This document shows, in pieces, positions 12,190-23,578 of a DNA stretch of 64,000 nucleotides (its first letter is position 1; each line of letters begins with the position of its first letter). The notes below the pieces were generated by a model. It saw nothing but the letters and a program-made list of their open reading frames with translations, did no database searches and was not told where the DNA came from. The stretch comes from Adiantum capillus-veneris (Eukaryota > Streptophyta > Polypodiopsida > Polypodiales > Pteridaceae): NCBI GenBank assembly GCA_014529385.2, contig CM043971.1:82193340-82257339 (forward strand). Direction: 5' to 3'. Both the position numbers and the translations under genes were made by a program.

Positions 12190-12418
12190 CAATAAGTTGA
12201 AGAAGGGTACCCTATCTTGTCTTTTTCAAAACAAACAATGTAAAATTATTCTTGCCTCTTTAAACACTCTATACAACTAGTAATATGCACATGCAAACTC
12301 TACTTAAAACTTCGTATGAAAGAAAGAGACCACTTCCTTTTCTCATTGCACTATCTTTTCCCCTTGTTTGCAAACATGAAAGTGTATGAAATTTACCACA
12401 AAGCAAATATATAGAGAG

Positions 12419-12419
12419 A

Positions 12420-12472
<53 letters not shown>

Positions 12473-12480
12473 GAGTGAGA
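12419..12480. repeat. Compound (GT)n(GA)n microsatellite
   Basis: GT units followed by GA units, at the same place in tandem unit 1 as the tracts at 13438-13502 and 14901-15033 in units 2 and 3. Confidence 0.95.
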
Positions 12481-12702
12481 GAGTGTATGTAACCCATTTA
12501 ACCATACAAAGAATTTAACCCTCCTCCTTGCCAAAAGTGGGCTTCTCACCTCCAAACTATGAGACACACATGGTTGATACTCTCTCTCTCTCTCTGTCTG
12601 TCTCTCTCTATATTGCTTATAGCATTTAGTCAAATTCATATTGTAATGCTCTGTAGCAATGCCAAGAAAGTATTGGTAAGTTTTTGCAGAGTGATATTGT
12701 GG

Positions 12703-12883
12703 CAATGATTTTTGCAATGTCAAGAAAATACTAGCAAATATTTGCAAAGCGATATTGTAATGCTTGTAGAAATGTCAAGAAAGTTTATAAATGTAATGAT
12801 TTCTGCAATGTCAAGAAAATACTAGCAAATATTTGCAAAGCGATATTGTAATGCTTGTAGAAATGTCAAGAAAGTTTATAAAT
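12703..12883. repeat. Tandem duplication of about 90 bases
   Basis: Two near-identical copies contain 'ATGTCAAGAAAATACTAGCA' and 'GATATTGTAATGCTTGTAGA'. The duplication lies inside the second 1-kb unit. Confidence 0.85.
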
Positions 12884-13437
12884 GTTTGGAGATGGATCAT
12901 TTTTTCTCCATGTAGTCATGTTGGTAATTCATATCTTATAGAGACTAATAATGTTGAATGTCCATTGGCTAGAGAAGAGAAGCATTAATACATGTGTTCA
13001 TGTTGTTTTTGTGTTCATATTTTTTTGTATAGTCATGTTCCTAATTGGTATCCTGCAGGGACTAGTATGTAAAGTGTCCTTTGAATAGAGAAAAGAAGCA
13101 TTTATAAATGTTTTCATTGTTCATGAAAAAATCATGGGAGTTCTTTGATAGGACACTCATTTAATGTTTAACTGACTAATGCAAAAGAAGAGTTTAAGTG
13201 ATTTTTATGTATAATACTATGTACTCCAGATTTTCCACAAAAGATGAACAAGTATACCCTATCTTCTCTTAAGTTAATGGAAGATGATTCTTACCTCTCA
13301 AAACACTCTTTACAACCATATACACATACAAACTCTACTTAGAATTTCAGATGAAAGCAAGACCACTACCTTTTCTCATCGTACTATCTTTTCTACTCAT
13401 TTGCAGACATGAAAGAGTGTGCTATGTACCACAAAAG

Positions 13438-13439
13438 AA

Positions 13440-13502
<63 letters not shown>
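13438..13502. repeat. Compound (GT)n(GA)n microsatellite
   Basis: GT repeat followed by a GA repeat in tandem unit 2. Confidence 0.95.
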
Positions 13503-13504
<2 letters not shown>

Positions 13505-13594
13505 AACCATTTAACTACACAAATAATTTGACTCTTCTCATTGCCAAAAGTGGGCTTCTCACCTTCAAACTATGAGAAACACATGGTTGATAGA

Positions 13595-13633
<39 letters not shown>

Positions 13634-14592
13634 GCATTTAGTCAAGTTCATATTGTAGTGCTTTGTAGCAATGCCTAGAAATTATTGGTAAATGTTTGCA
13701 CAATAATATTGTAGCAATGATTGCCAAAATGTCAAGGAAGAAGTGCTAAATGTTTACACAATAATATTGTAATTTTTTGTAGCAATGTGAAGAAAGTATT
13801 TACAAATGTTTGGAGATGGTTCATTTTTTCTCCTTTGTCATGTTTGTAATTTATATCGTGTGTAACATGTCCATTGGATGGAGAAGAGAAGCATTAATAC
13901 ATGTGTTCATTTTTCCCCCCCCTGTGCATTCATATTCAGAATTGCTATCTTGTAAAGACTAGTATGTAACATTTATTGATGTCTCTACAAAAGAGGATCT
14001 ATTTATTAATAAATTGAAGATAGATATCCTATCTTCCCTTTTTCAAAAGAAAGTTAACACTAGGGCCATGTGAGCACAAGCCACTTTTGGTGCTATAACG
14101 AATATTTTTGTAGATTCTTGTTCTCGTGAACCACAAAAACCTCATCAAAACCTTTCAAGGATTTGTTCTTATGGCATGTAGGGAGATGAAAAGAAATACA
14201 AATACATAATTTCAAATAAATTTATAATATTTCAAGATCCATCTTTTAGATACAATCAAACAAAAATTGCTTAAAATTTTTAATATTTTATGTAGACCCC
14301 TTAAAAACCTTCGAAGAACATTGAAGTTTAAAAAAACTGCATGAATGTGTATACAATGAGAATCTATGCAGACATTGTTTTTAGAAAAGAGACTATTGAC
14401 TTGTTTTAAGCATAAAAATGTATAACCTATCAAATGATAAAGCCAACTTTATGGTTTTTTACTATTTTTAGACAAATTGAAAGTTTTTATTTGGCACTTT
14501 TTTTTTGTGGACAAATGGTATACTAAAATGGGCCTCTATGTGATAGGACCTCAATGGTATCTTATGCTCAGACTTAGAGCCAATTTTATAGA

Positions 14593-14810
14593 ATGAAGTG
14601 CCAAGCCATTATTGTGGCTCAAGCCACTTAAGTGGCTCAAACACAAATCTAGTGCTAATGTAAGATGATTCTTGCCTCACTCGTAATATGCATATGCAAA
14701 ATGAAGTGCCAAGCCATTATTGTGACTCAAGCCACTTAAGTGGCTCAAACACAAATCTAGTGCTAATGTAAGATGATCCTTGCCTCACTAGTAATATGCA
14801 TATGCAAAAT
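14593..14810. repeat. Tandem duplication of about 108 bases
   Basis: Two nearly identical copies contain 'AAGTGCCAAGCCATTATTGT', 'CAAGCCACTTAAGTGGCTCA' and end near 'AATATGCATATGCAAAAT'. The core CAAGCCACTTAAGTGGCTC is palindromic around ACTTAAGT. Confidence 0.85.
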
Positions 14811-14897
14811 TTTAGATGAAAGATAGCAGACCACTACCTTTACTCATCACATTATCTTTTCCCCTCATTTGTAGACATAAAAAAGTGTGCTATGTAC

Positions 14898-15033
<136 letters not shown>

Positions 15034-15365
15034 GGAGGGATCATACAAAGAATTTGACTCTCTTCCTACCCAAAATCTTATTCTTCCTCTCTCTCTCTCT
15101 CTCTCTCTCTCAAAATGCACAAATAGAGGTCCAAATCAATTGCAACATTCTCATACACACAAATAAGATTTTTCTTCTTATATCAAACAAAGGAAGAGTA
15201 GAAGAGGCATTTGAAGGAGGCAAAGACAATGGGGAGGAGTGAGAATTTTTTGTGGAGAACATGCCACATGGTAGAAGAAAAAGTAAAAGCTCTCTCCAAA
15301 GCTTACTCGCAAAGCTCGCTCCAAACCTGCACTCTTGTTCTAGAATATTCTCATTTTCCTTGTGT

Positions 15366-15369
<4 letters not shown>

Positions 15370-15414
<45 letters not shown>
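15370..15414. repeat. (CT)n microsatellite
   Basis: Pure CT repeat directly beside the C-terminal end of the minus-strand gypsy pol remnant. Confidence 0.95.
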
Positions 15415-15417
<3 letters not shown>

Positions 15418-15419
15418 AT

Positions 15420-18240
15420 CCTAGATCCAAGAACCTTTTTAGGTTCATGTATAACTATGGGTGGTTCTACTAGCCCGATCAAGATATCAAAAGAAACTAG
15501 ATTAATATCTATTGGATGAAGGGACTCCTCCAATTTATAACATGAAACACTAGAAACACTTGAGAGGTCTCCGGGAGCTCAAGTTTGTAAGCTACTTCCT
15601 CAATCTTTTTAAGGATTTTGAAAGATCCACAATATCATGGGGAAAGTTAAGCACAATTTCCAGTTTTCATGGTTTCTGACTATGGAAGAATAAAGAGAAA
15701 AAACTCACCTCCTTTAAAGGTAACATGTCTATGCCTTTTGTTAGCTTACGTCTTATCAAGATCCTGTGCTCTAAGGATACTTTCTCTTGCTACCTTCATC
15801 ATATTGTTCATGTCTTTAAAGAAGTCCTTGATAAACTGCATCTTCTCCTTCTCTAGCCTTATGGTCGTAGGAGATCTAGGCTAAAAACCATACATCAATA
15901 TGAATGGTGTAAAGCCTAAAGTCAATTTTTTGAGGCTATTATTAGAAAACTCTAAATGTGGTAGATATTCCTTCCAGTTGGATCTTTCTCACATAAGAGT
16001 GCAACAAATCCTCTAAAAATCTAGTTCTTTTTTTGTCTGATCATTGCAGTGTAGATGATTTTGGAACAAACTAAGCCAATAAAACTACCTCCTAACTAGT
16101 GCATAGGTTCTATGTATCCCGGGATGATGTGAACTTGGATAATCATGACTTTGAACAAGGATGTGGCACCTGAAGTCACTAATAGCAGGGGCACAAACTC
16201 TACCCTTGTAGGGAAGGTACCCATTGTCCAAAGAAAAGTTAGAAAATCTCTCCCCCCAATGAAGTTTATCACCTCTCTTTGAATCATCACTCAAAGGATG
16301 TGAATGGTCCACCCATGCACTCTCCAGCGCAGTACCATACCTAGGAGATCAACTAGACTCTTCGATTTCTCCTCCTCTCATCTATACATTAGATAATTGC
16401 TATGGACTAGGACTTTTCTCAAACAAGGAACATGGTTGCCATGAAACAAGAGTGTGATTACAAAAAACATGAAAGATTTCAACAAAAATGGACCATGCTC
16501 ACATAAAAGAATAGACTTCAAGAAATTATTCTTGAAGATTGTGACATTCAAACCATTGATGGCTAGCACGCGACTCAATGCATCTACCACCACATTGTAT
16601 TTTCCAAATTGGTAACAAAGTTGAAGGTCAAACTTCCATAGGATCTCCATCCACCAATCTTTTCTACCTTTTATCTCATTTTGACTTGAAGGCCATTTCA
16701 CATTTTCATGATCCCTCTCAGATTTAAAAGTGGCACCATGCAAGTAGTGTCACCACTTCTTAAGAGCATGTATAATTTCTAGCAGCTTTCACTCATACGT
16801 TTTGTGGTTATGAGCATGATTGAGCTTCTTACTTTCAAATGCAATAGGTTGTCCGAGTACTCAAAAATGGTGCCAAAGCTATTTTCGCTTTGAGTTTTCT
16901 AAAGATTTGCTGTTGAGAGCCCCCCCCCCCCTTATATGACTTAGACTATAATTGATCATTCAAAGGGATTGCGTTCTCCATGTAGTCCTTTACATATTAT
17001 TAGTAAAAGCCCGATATGCCAAGAAAAAAATGCAATTCCTTGATATTTTTTGGTGCTCGTCACTTGAGAATAGCTTAACTTTCTCAAGTTCCATTTGCAT
17101 TCCCTCTGCAAATATGATATAACCCAAACAACAATTTTTAAACAAACATCACATTTTCTTTTTCTCTACAATAGAGTGTCCACGCAACAACTAGAACACT
17201 AGATGAAGATGTCTCAAGTGTTCTCAATGCGGCATACTATACACAAGTATGTTGTTTAGTAAAACTACGAGAAATTTTCTCAAGTATGGATGCAAGACAC
17301 TATCAATAACTTTCATAAATGTCATCGGTGCATTAATTAATCCAAATGGCATGACCAAGAACCCATAATCTCCAAACTAAGTCTAAAATGTTGTCCTAGG
17401 AACATCGTGTTCCCTAATCTTGACTTGATGATACCCCAATTGCAAATCAATTTTAATAAAATATTTTACCTAGGGATTTAGTTAAACAACTTGTCCATAC
17501 AATGCATAGGGTATTTGTTCTTGACTATTACTTGGTCAAGAGCCCTACATTCCACAGAGATTTATATGGACCAGTCTTTCTTCTTTACAAGAAGAATTGG
17601 TGATTCCATGGTGAGGAACTAGATCATATAAACCCTTTCTTCACAAAATTGGCTAATTGTCTCTCCACTTTTTGTGCCTCAAAGTGGCTCAATTGATAAG
17701 CAAGCTTGCGTATCGGTTTGGACCCTAGTTGCACCTCAATGCTTTGGTCCACCTCACAAGATGATGGGCTTCTCAAATAGTAGGTCTTGTCAAAAGCATT
17801 TTTAACCCTTTATTTCATCTATGAACAAACTATTCAAACAAGTTTCATCTACAAAAACTGAATCAAACATAATTTAATAAGCATATATTTTATGAATGTT
17901 GCTTTGTTGAGCACACAACACAATTCAATTAAGGATACGAGTGGGATTGCAAGAAAATTATGATCTTCTTATAGTTTAATGACTTTTTCACCTTTTCTAC
18001 GTGGATAGATGCACAATAACGTGGTACACTAGGTACCACATTTTTGCAATGGTAGCCACAACCACTATTCAACCAATAACCCCATTGAAAATTATAAACA
18101 TAGACCTAAAAGTATGCATTTGGAAGAAGGACATCAAGTTCCTTTAAATGGAATACGGCACAAGAAACTTTGATTTGATCGAAATGATTGGTTGGTGCAT
18201 TAAGAAAATATGAACCCCAAAAGGGCCTTGTAAGGATCCC
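15420..18240 (-). pseudogene. Heavily decayed Ty3/gypsy pol
   Basis: Read on the minus strand from 18240 down, pol domains appear in order in fragments. The RT has 'LVMPFGLINAPMTFM' and then a mutated catalytic box 'VVLLNNILVYS' (about 17380-17240), where family members have FLDDIL. RNase H has 'YQFGKYNVVVDALSRV' (about 16610). The integrase zinc-binding and core remnants lie near 16310-16090, and the integrase C-terminus has 'AYKLELPETSQVF' (about 15570-15660). A tail at about 15480-15425 reads 'LVEPPIVIHEPKKVLGSRM', matching the linker before the chromodomain in the elements at 47 and 63 kb. No LTRs were found and frames change many times. The aspartate-to-asparagine changes alone would abolish polymerase activity. 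Confidence 0.8.
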
Positions 18241-18586
18241 TAATTTTAAGGGATTAAGGCTGAAAATGTGTGTGGTTTATTAGGAGACAAGGCCATTGAA
18301 TGAGGGTATTCTCATAGGCTTCTTTAGGCTGTCATAGCTTTTAATAGGTTGAAATAGAGGCTAGGGAGGGAGGATAGGTACATTCTCTCTCTACCCAAAA
18401 CAGTGGTGGTCTTTATGACAATAACTATCCTCTCCCCCTTTCTTTTGTCACATCATCAAGGGCGTCCGTAGCCTCAGCGCAAAAAATCACTTTTTTTAAA
18501 AAAACCTCACTTTTACTCAAAACTTCTCCCCAACCTGTATTAATACCCAAAAATCAATTTTCTCTCTCAAAATCTCACTGTTAGAC
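18241..18586. other. Spacer without recognised gene
   Basis: No coding region is recognised. Confidence 0.35.
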
Positions 18587-18649
18587 GTGCAAAATACAAA
18601 ACTTCCCACCTTTTTTTATTTCCCTCCAAAATCACTCCCCTCTCTCTTA

Positions 18650-18688
<39 letters not shown>

Positions 18689-18990
18689 CTATTTTTCAGC
18701 ACACTCTTCCTCTTTCCCTCTCTCACTCCTATTCCTCTCTCTTCTCTCTCCTACTTTTCAGCACACACTCTTCCTCCTTCCCTGTCTTTGTTGCAAGGCC
18801 ACTCCATAGCTTTGCTGCAGCTCTCCCCCCATGACTCTCCACTCCATAGCCCTCCTCTCCACTCCGTAGCTCTCTTGCATCTCTCCACTCCATAGATCTC
18901 CTCTCCACTCCGTAGCTCTCTTGAAGCTCTCCATCCCATAGCTCTTCACTCCATAGCTCACCTCCCCACTATGTGTCTCTGCTACAGCTC
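18587..18990. repeat. CT microsatellite and CTCCACTCCATAGCT minisatellite
   Basis: A CT run at 18655-18681 is followed by about eight irregular copies of a 20-30-base unit with the core 'CTCCACTCCATAGCTCT' (18795-18985). ORFs on both strands here only reflect the repeat (for example 'SYGVE' on the minus strand). Confidence 0.85.
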
Positions 18991-19097
18991 TCCACTCTTG
19001 CTTGAGGCTAGCTTTATTCCCCTTGCCATGGAGCTAGGAAACATTATAGACCTCCCATCCATATCAAGATAGTCACGTTCGGCAATGGTTTCTCTAC

Positions 19098-21790
19098 ATG
19101 TTCGATTTTCAAAAGGACTTCGCACCCTCAAAGCGTCATTACTTGCAAACTGCACAACAACGCCGTGGTGCAGGTCACACCAATGTGGACCTTTGGGTGC
19201 ATGGTTGCCTCTACCCTAATGATCCAGCCATCAATGTGTATCCAACATTCAATAGCCTCGCTTCATTCTTACAATATGTAGGTAGAGGGCAACAAGGTCT
19301 TCTTTAATATTGTAAGCAATTGTCGACTATTGGAGATGATAGCGCACAATGGTCTTTGCATCAAAACTTCTTTCCCATACCACTAGTGGATTGCACAAAA
19401 GGATCTTTCATGCGGAGAAGGAAGTGGAAACTCTTAAGCTACAAGTGGAAGAGAAGGATGCTAAGATTGCAAAGCTTGAAGATAAGATCTTGCATCTTAA
19501 AAATACTCCCTTAGGTGCAAGGGAACGTAAGAGGACCTTCAATGCATATAGACTTTAGCCCCCGAAGGTGGTGCTAGAAAAAGAAGGGTTATAGTTACAA
19601 GGTACATTTTGCTACGCTCCAATCTGTGCTTCTGTGGTAATGTTTTTGTCCATTCTTGTAGGTATTTTGTGGTTATGTTTTTGTTCATTCTTGTAGGAAA
19701 TTTTTCCAAGAGCTATGTGGTGGCCACAACTAGGAGGATCGCATCCATTTGTTAAGTTTGTGCTCAAGAAATTGGATATTTTAACCCTTTTACGAGCACC
19801 AAATGCAAAACATTTAAACAATGCAAAAGAGGTGATGTGAAAGTTTTCAAATCTTGTGAGCAATGTTGATGTACAGAAGGCTTGTGATGAAGTTGGAATT
19901 AGTACTAAGGGATACATTGCCTTATATGGTCTCCTTAAGGATGCTTTAGGGAAAGAGGAATTATTGAGAATGTTTTTCCTATACCACTTAAGGTTAATCT
20001 TGCTAAGAAGGCCTTGAACGAAGATGTGTACTTTCAAATAGGAGGCTATTTTCACATAGAGGAGATAATGCCTTCATCCATTTACCAAGTGGCCCAAAGG
20101 AGTTAAGAAACATATCAATGCAAGTGTAGGTGTAGACAGGGTGGACAAGGGATTTCCTTACTTAATGTCAAATAATATTTTTGTTGATCTGAGAAGGCTT
20201 CAAATGGCCATGATACATTTTTATGGTCTACCACCTATTGGTGAGGCTACAATAATGCAGTCTTTTTTTTTCAATTATGGTTTTCCTTATGTTATTTTAG
20301 AAATTTTGCAGTGCTAAGCTCAAAGTTGGTGTTTGTGCTCAAGCTAGACGAGTGTTAGATTGTGAAGAAACGAAGATTAGAAAGGATAAGTATTACTCTC
20401 ATGAACGAGGTATTATTTCATGCAATACGTACATCTATGAACAAGGATTGTGCACCATCTTTCAGTGTGCAGTTGGAGAAAGAAATTTGGTGCCTTGGTG
20501 CTATCGAGGTTCCCAAGAAGACCCATGGAGTGCTTGCTTGGATTTTTGAACGCATTTCGTGGATAACAGATGTCGTTAAGGTACAACTAGTTGGGAAAAA
20601 ACTCCAAGTAGATGGCATAGGGGAGTTCCATTTTGCATTAAGGGCTATAAGGGGAACGCAGGCAAGATCGTAATGGTCGACAAAACAGAGGAAGATGACA
20701 ATTCACAAATTACACGTGTGTGGGAGCATTTGGTTCTACAATGTCCTATGCTGGAGGAGCCAATCGTGCCACAAAAGACAGTGAATGGAATCCTATAATT
20801 AGCTTCCCTCTCAAAAATGTGCATTTTTGCACACTTCATGCTTTTATGTGCATCTTTGATCGTTTATTAAAGCTTCATATTGATTATGCATTTACAATGA
20901 AGCTTGTGGAGAGGTCGCTTGATGCTATCTCAAAAGTGGAAGGGCTCTTAACTTCAATAGGTTGTCATAGGACCAACACCTCCATTGTTGCATAGAAGAA
21001 CAATGCAAGAACTCAAGAAGTGGCCCAACCAGTGCCCATGAGTGGAATAAGAGCAAGGCATTTTTTGAAGAGGGTTTAGTCCAAGGAAAGGGGTGGTGCT
21101 TCCGGAACATCAACATCTGAAGGTGTATGGGAGTTGTAGAAGGATCTCTGCAAGTATACAACGGACAATGATAGCAATGCAAGTGTTGTGCTTAGCTGAC
21201 AACATGTTTGGGTGGTATTCAACAACATGATGAAGATACTACGACTTGCAAGCACAACCAGTGAGCAACGACAAGAATTCCAAAATTTGGTGGTGAAGTT
21301 CACAAAGGCAGTCATCATTGCATGGGGTAAATCGAACATTACACACTATATGGTGAGTGCTTGCTATTCTGACTTGGTCTGTACTATGCTTTAGTCTTGA
21401 TCATCGATGTGTTGTGGCTTTATAGGTAACACATTCTCTATGCCCATGGTGCATACTTTATGAACATATATGGTTCATTGGATCTTTGGAGCACGCAAGG
21501 TATGGAGAAGGCACACTATCATGGCAGGGGTGTCTACTTCAAGAATATAAGACATGGAGGGAGTTTAGTGCACTCATGCTATCTTCAGGCAATGTTCAAT
21601 TGGTTTTATCGCACCACCTTTGGATGCAAAGTGTCGATTGAACATGCAAGGTCATCGCGCTTGGCGAAAGAAGCCCGTCGACTGGCCCATGTTCGTTCCT
21701 CAAAACGTTGAAGATCCTCACAAGGTCCAACACGGCATGCAGCGTAGCGAGTATCAAGGACTAGGGTTGGAAAAGTTCGGGTCAGGAGGT
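19098..21790 (+). pseudogene. Transposase-like multi-exon gene (decayed, family unassigned)
   Basis: Several collinear plus-strand segments look like one protein broken by frameshifts. First is a coiled coil 'EKEVETLKLQVEEKDAKIAK' (about 19406-19490), then a segment with 'NIFVDLRRLQMAMIHFYGLP' (about 20175). Next is 'KKRRLERISITLMNEVLFHA' (about 20365) followed by a stretch with 'KKLQVDGIGEFHFALRAI', then 'FCTLHAFMCIFDRLLKLHID', and finally 'GMEKAHYHGRGVYFKNIRHG' with a WFYR box (about 21500-21620). A GT-AG intron is likely at 21353-21425 (donor GGTGAGT, acceptor TTTATAG). The layout, an N-terminal coil, an Asp-rich core and a conserved C-terminal block with alternating H, E and W, suggests a DNA transposase. 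I cannot assign a superfamily, and this is inference. It lies 5' of the histone-like gene on the same strand. Confidence 0.45.
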
Positions 21791-22028
21791 AGTAGATGTA
21801 TTTAGAATTTCATGAAAATGGAAAAGCCATTACACTTGGATGCTCTTTTCTTTTTTGGATCAAGTGTTTTCATTGTTTGATTGTTTATGCAATCTTACAA
21901 GTAGACATTTCGCTCTGTGTGTTTGAATAGTTCTCCAATTTCATGTGGTTTTAAAATTCAAAAGATTATTTTCTCATGCTTTTAGCGGCTCTTTTACACT
22001 ATGTGAACCCACCCTTATATGGCCACCC

Positions 22029-22037
22029 TATATAAAG
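22029..22037 (+). promoter_or_regulatory. TATA box of the histone H3-like gene
   Basis: TATATAAAG lies 103 bases before the ATG at 22140. A C-run (22046-22066) lies in the presumed 5' leader. Confidence 0.6.
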
Positions 22038-22139
22038 AGGTAACACCCCCCCCCCCCCCCCCCCCCTCACAAACACATAACACTCCTTCCCTCACCAAAC
22101 ACCAGAAGCTCTAAGAAGCCCCCCAAATGCACTTTCTAG

Positions 22140-22863
22140 ATGGCAAGGACCAAATAGACTGCAAAGAAGAATCCAAAGACCATTGAGGCCCGCAGAAAGT
22201 AGAAGATGTGTGCAAATCGGCAACCAAAAGAGCTAGTTGACCCGGAACACACAGAGACGGACACGTCCGATGAACGTCTACAATGGGAAGGGGAGGACAT
22301 CCCAGTGAATCATAGGTGGGGCAAAAAGATGTTTCCAAGCTTAATGGGGACGATGCCATCTGGCCGAGGTTGCCTGGCAAGTCACTGCCCAGAGGAATGG
22401 ATTCCATGCCTTCTGATCAACCCAACAATGATAAGCGTAGCAGTGATGATGAGGATTATGAGCTGGATGAAGATGACCCCCAGCCACCTCCCAAGCACCG
22501 TTGAAAGTCAAGATTCTATAGGAAGTCATAGAGAGCAAAGCCACAAGGAGCTCAGAGGCCCCCACAACGCCGACCTCAAAGAACATGACGGTTTTGTTGA
22601 GTGTTTGCTGAAATTCGGCATTACCAAAAGACAACAGACCTACTTATTAGAAAAACACCATTCACATGGACATGTAACGAAGTGCTACAATGCTACAGCA
22701 CAAGGTTTGGATGTCTGCAATTGCCCTTGAATCAATTCAAGAGGCTACAGAGGCGTATTTGGTCAGTCTCTTTGAAGACACGTTCTTATATGTTGTCCAT
22801 GCCAAGCGTGTAACAATCATGGCCAAGGACATGCAACTTGCACGTCGCCTAAGGCATGACTGA
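22140..22863 (+). pseudogene. Histone H3-like protein with long acidic N-terminal tail (broken)
   Basis: The ATG at 22140 opens 'MARTK', then TAG, then 'TAKKNPK', which is the histone H3 tail pattern (canonical MARTKQTARK) with glutamine 5 replaced by a stop. A tail of roughly 150 residues follows, including the acidic stretch 'SSDDEDYELDEDDPQPPPKH' (about 22440-22500). The histone fold comes next. The alpha-N region is 'EIRHYQKTTDLLIRKTPF' (22610-22665). After a one-base shift, the alpha-2 to alpha-3 region from 22723 has '[15 protein letters not shown]' and '[18 protein letters not shown]', ending 'RHD' and TGA. H3 packages DNA in nucleosomes. Canonical H3 has only about 44 residues before this region, so the tail is unusual; a long tail also occurs in centromeric H3, but no loop-1 insertion is seen here. 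At least two frame changes and several stops make the copy non-functional as it stands. Confidence 0.88.
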
Positions 22864-23578
22864 TACCCTCTAACGTCAAAACCTCTTTTTGTAGCTAACT
22901 TTTGTATTGGAATCAATTTACTTTGGAACCCTTGTACTGGATTCAAGTTTTCTTGTGAACTCAACGTATTTTCACTTTGCGATAAATACAATACGTCTCT
23001 TTTTGTTGCTCTATGTAAACTTAATGTCCACTTTTAGTGTCTATATTTGTCTACGTTTATTTTGTTAAATGGTTGAAGGTGACATGATAATCAGCTGTAC
23101 AAAAGGTTCTCCAGTTGGCAGGCATTGCTTAGATGATGGCAAAACTAAAGCTTTTTTTTTTTTGGCTCGCTTGAAATTGTCCAATGGGTAAAAGTTTTGC
23201 TCTCTATATGCCACAATATTACAAAACCAGTCAAATTAATTGTGTCCACAAGGCAGCGAGATTTGGCTAGACACCAGGCTTGCAGAGCACATTCTCATTG
23301 CCTTATGGACACATACAAAATTGCATAATATGTCACATACAAGGCACATAATATGTCACATACAAGGCACAACTAGTACAAAAAAAAATTATATGCTATT
23401 TTTTGGACAAGTTATTTTCAATGTACAAAATCAACATTCAGACAGTTAATACATGTTACAAATGGGTAGAATTTCACAGTTTCCCTTGTCACTGAACATG
23501 ATCAAATCAGTAAATTAAATTTTGCAATAGATCATGGACAAGAGAGATAATTTTCATTTAAAAGCTTGTACATCTGGC
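22864..23578. other. Convergent spacer with short repeats
   Basis: This lies between the 3' end of the histone-like gene (+) and the 3' end of the minus-strand gene. It holds a T-run (23152-23162) and a 23-base direct duplication at 23326-23371 built on 'ATAATATGTCACATACAAGG'. No gene is visible. Confidence 0.5.

Noticed and set aside
22155-22202. Stop-to-glutamine RNA editing restoring the H3 tail
   Set aside because: U-to-C editing is known in organelles of ferns and hornworts, not for nuclear transcripts. DNA decay is simpler, and frameshifts are also present.
22140-22863. Calling the H3-like gene CENH3
   Set aside because: A long tail fits, but the alpha-N/loop-1 region shows no insertion typical of CENH3 and the tail start is like canonical H3. 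A tree is needed.
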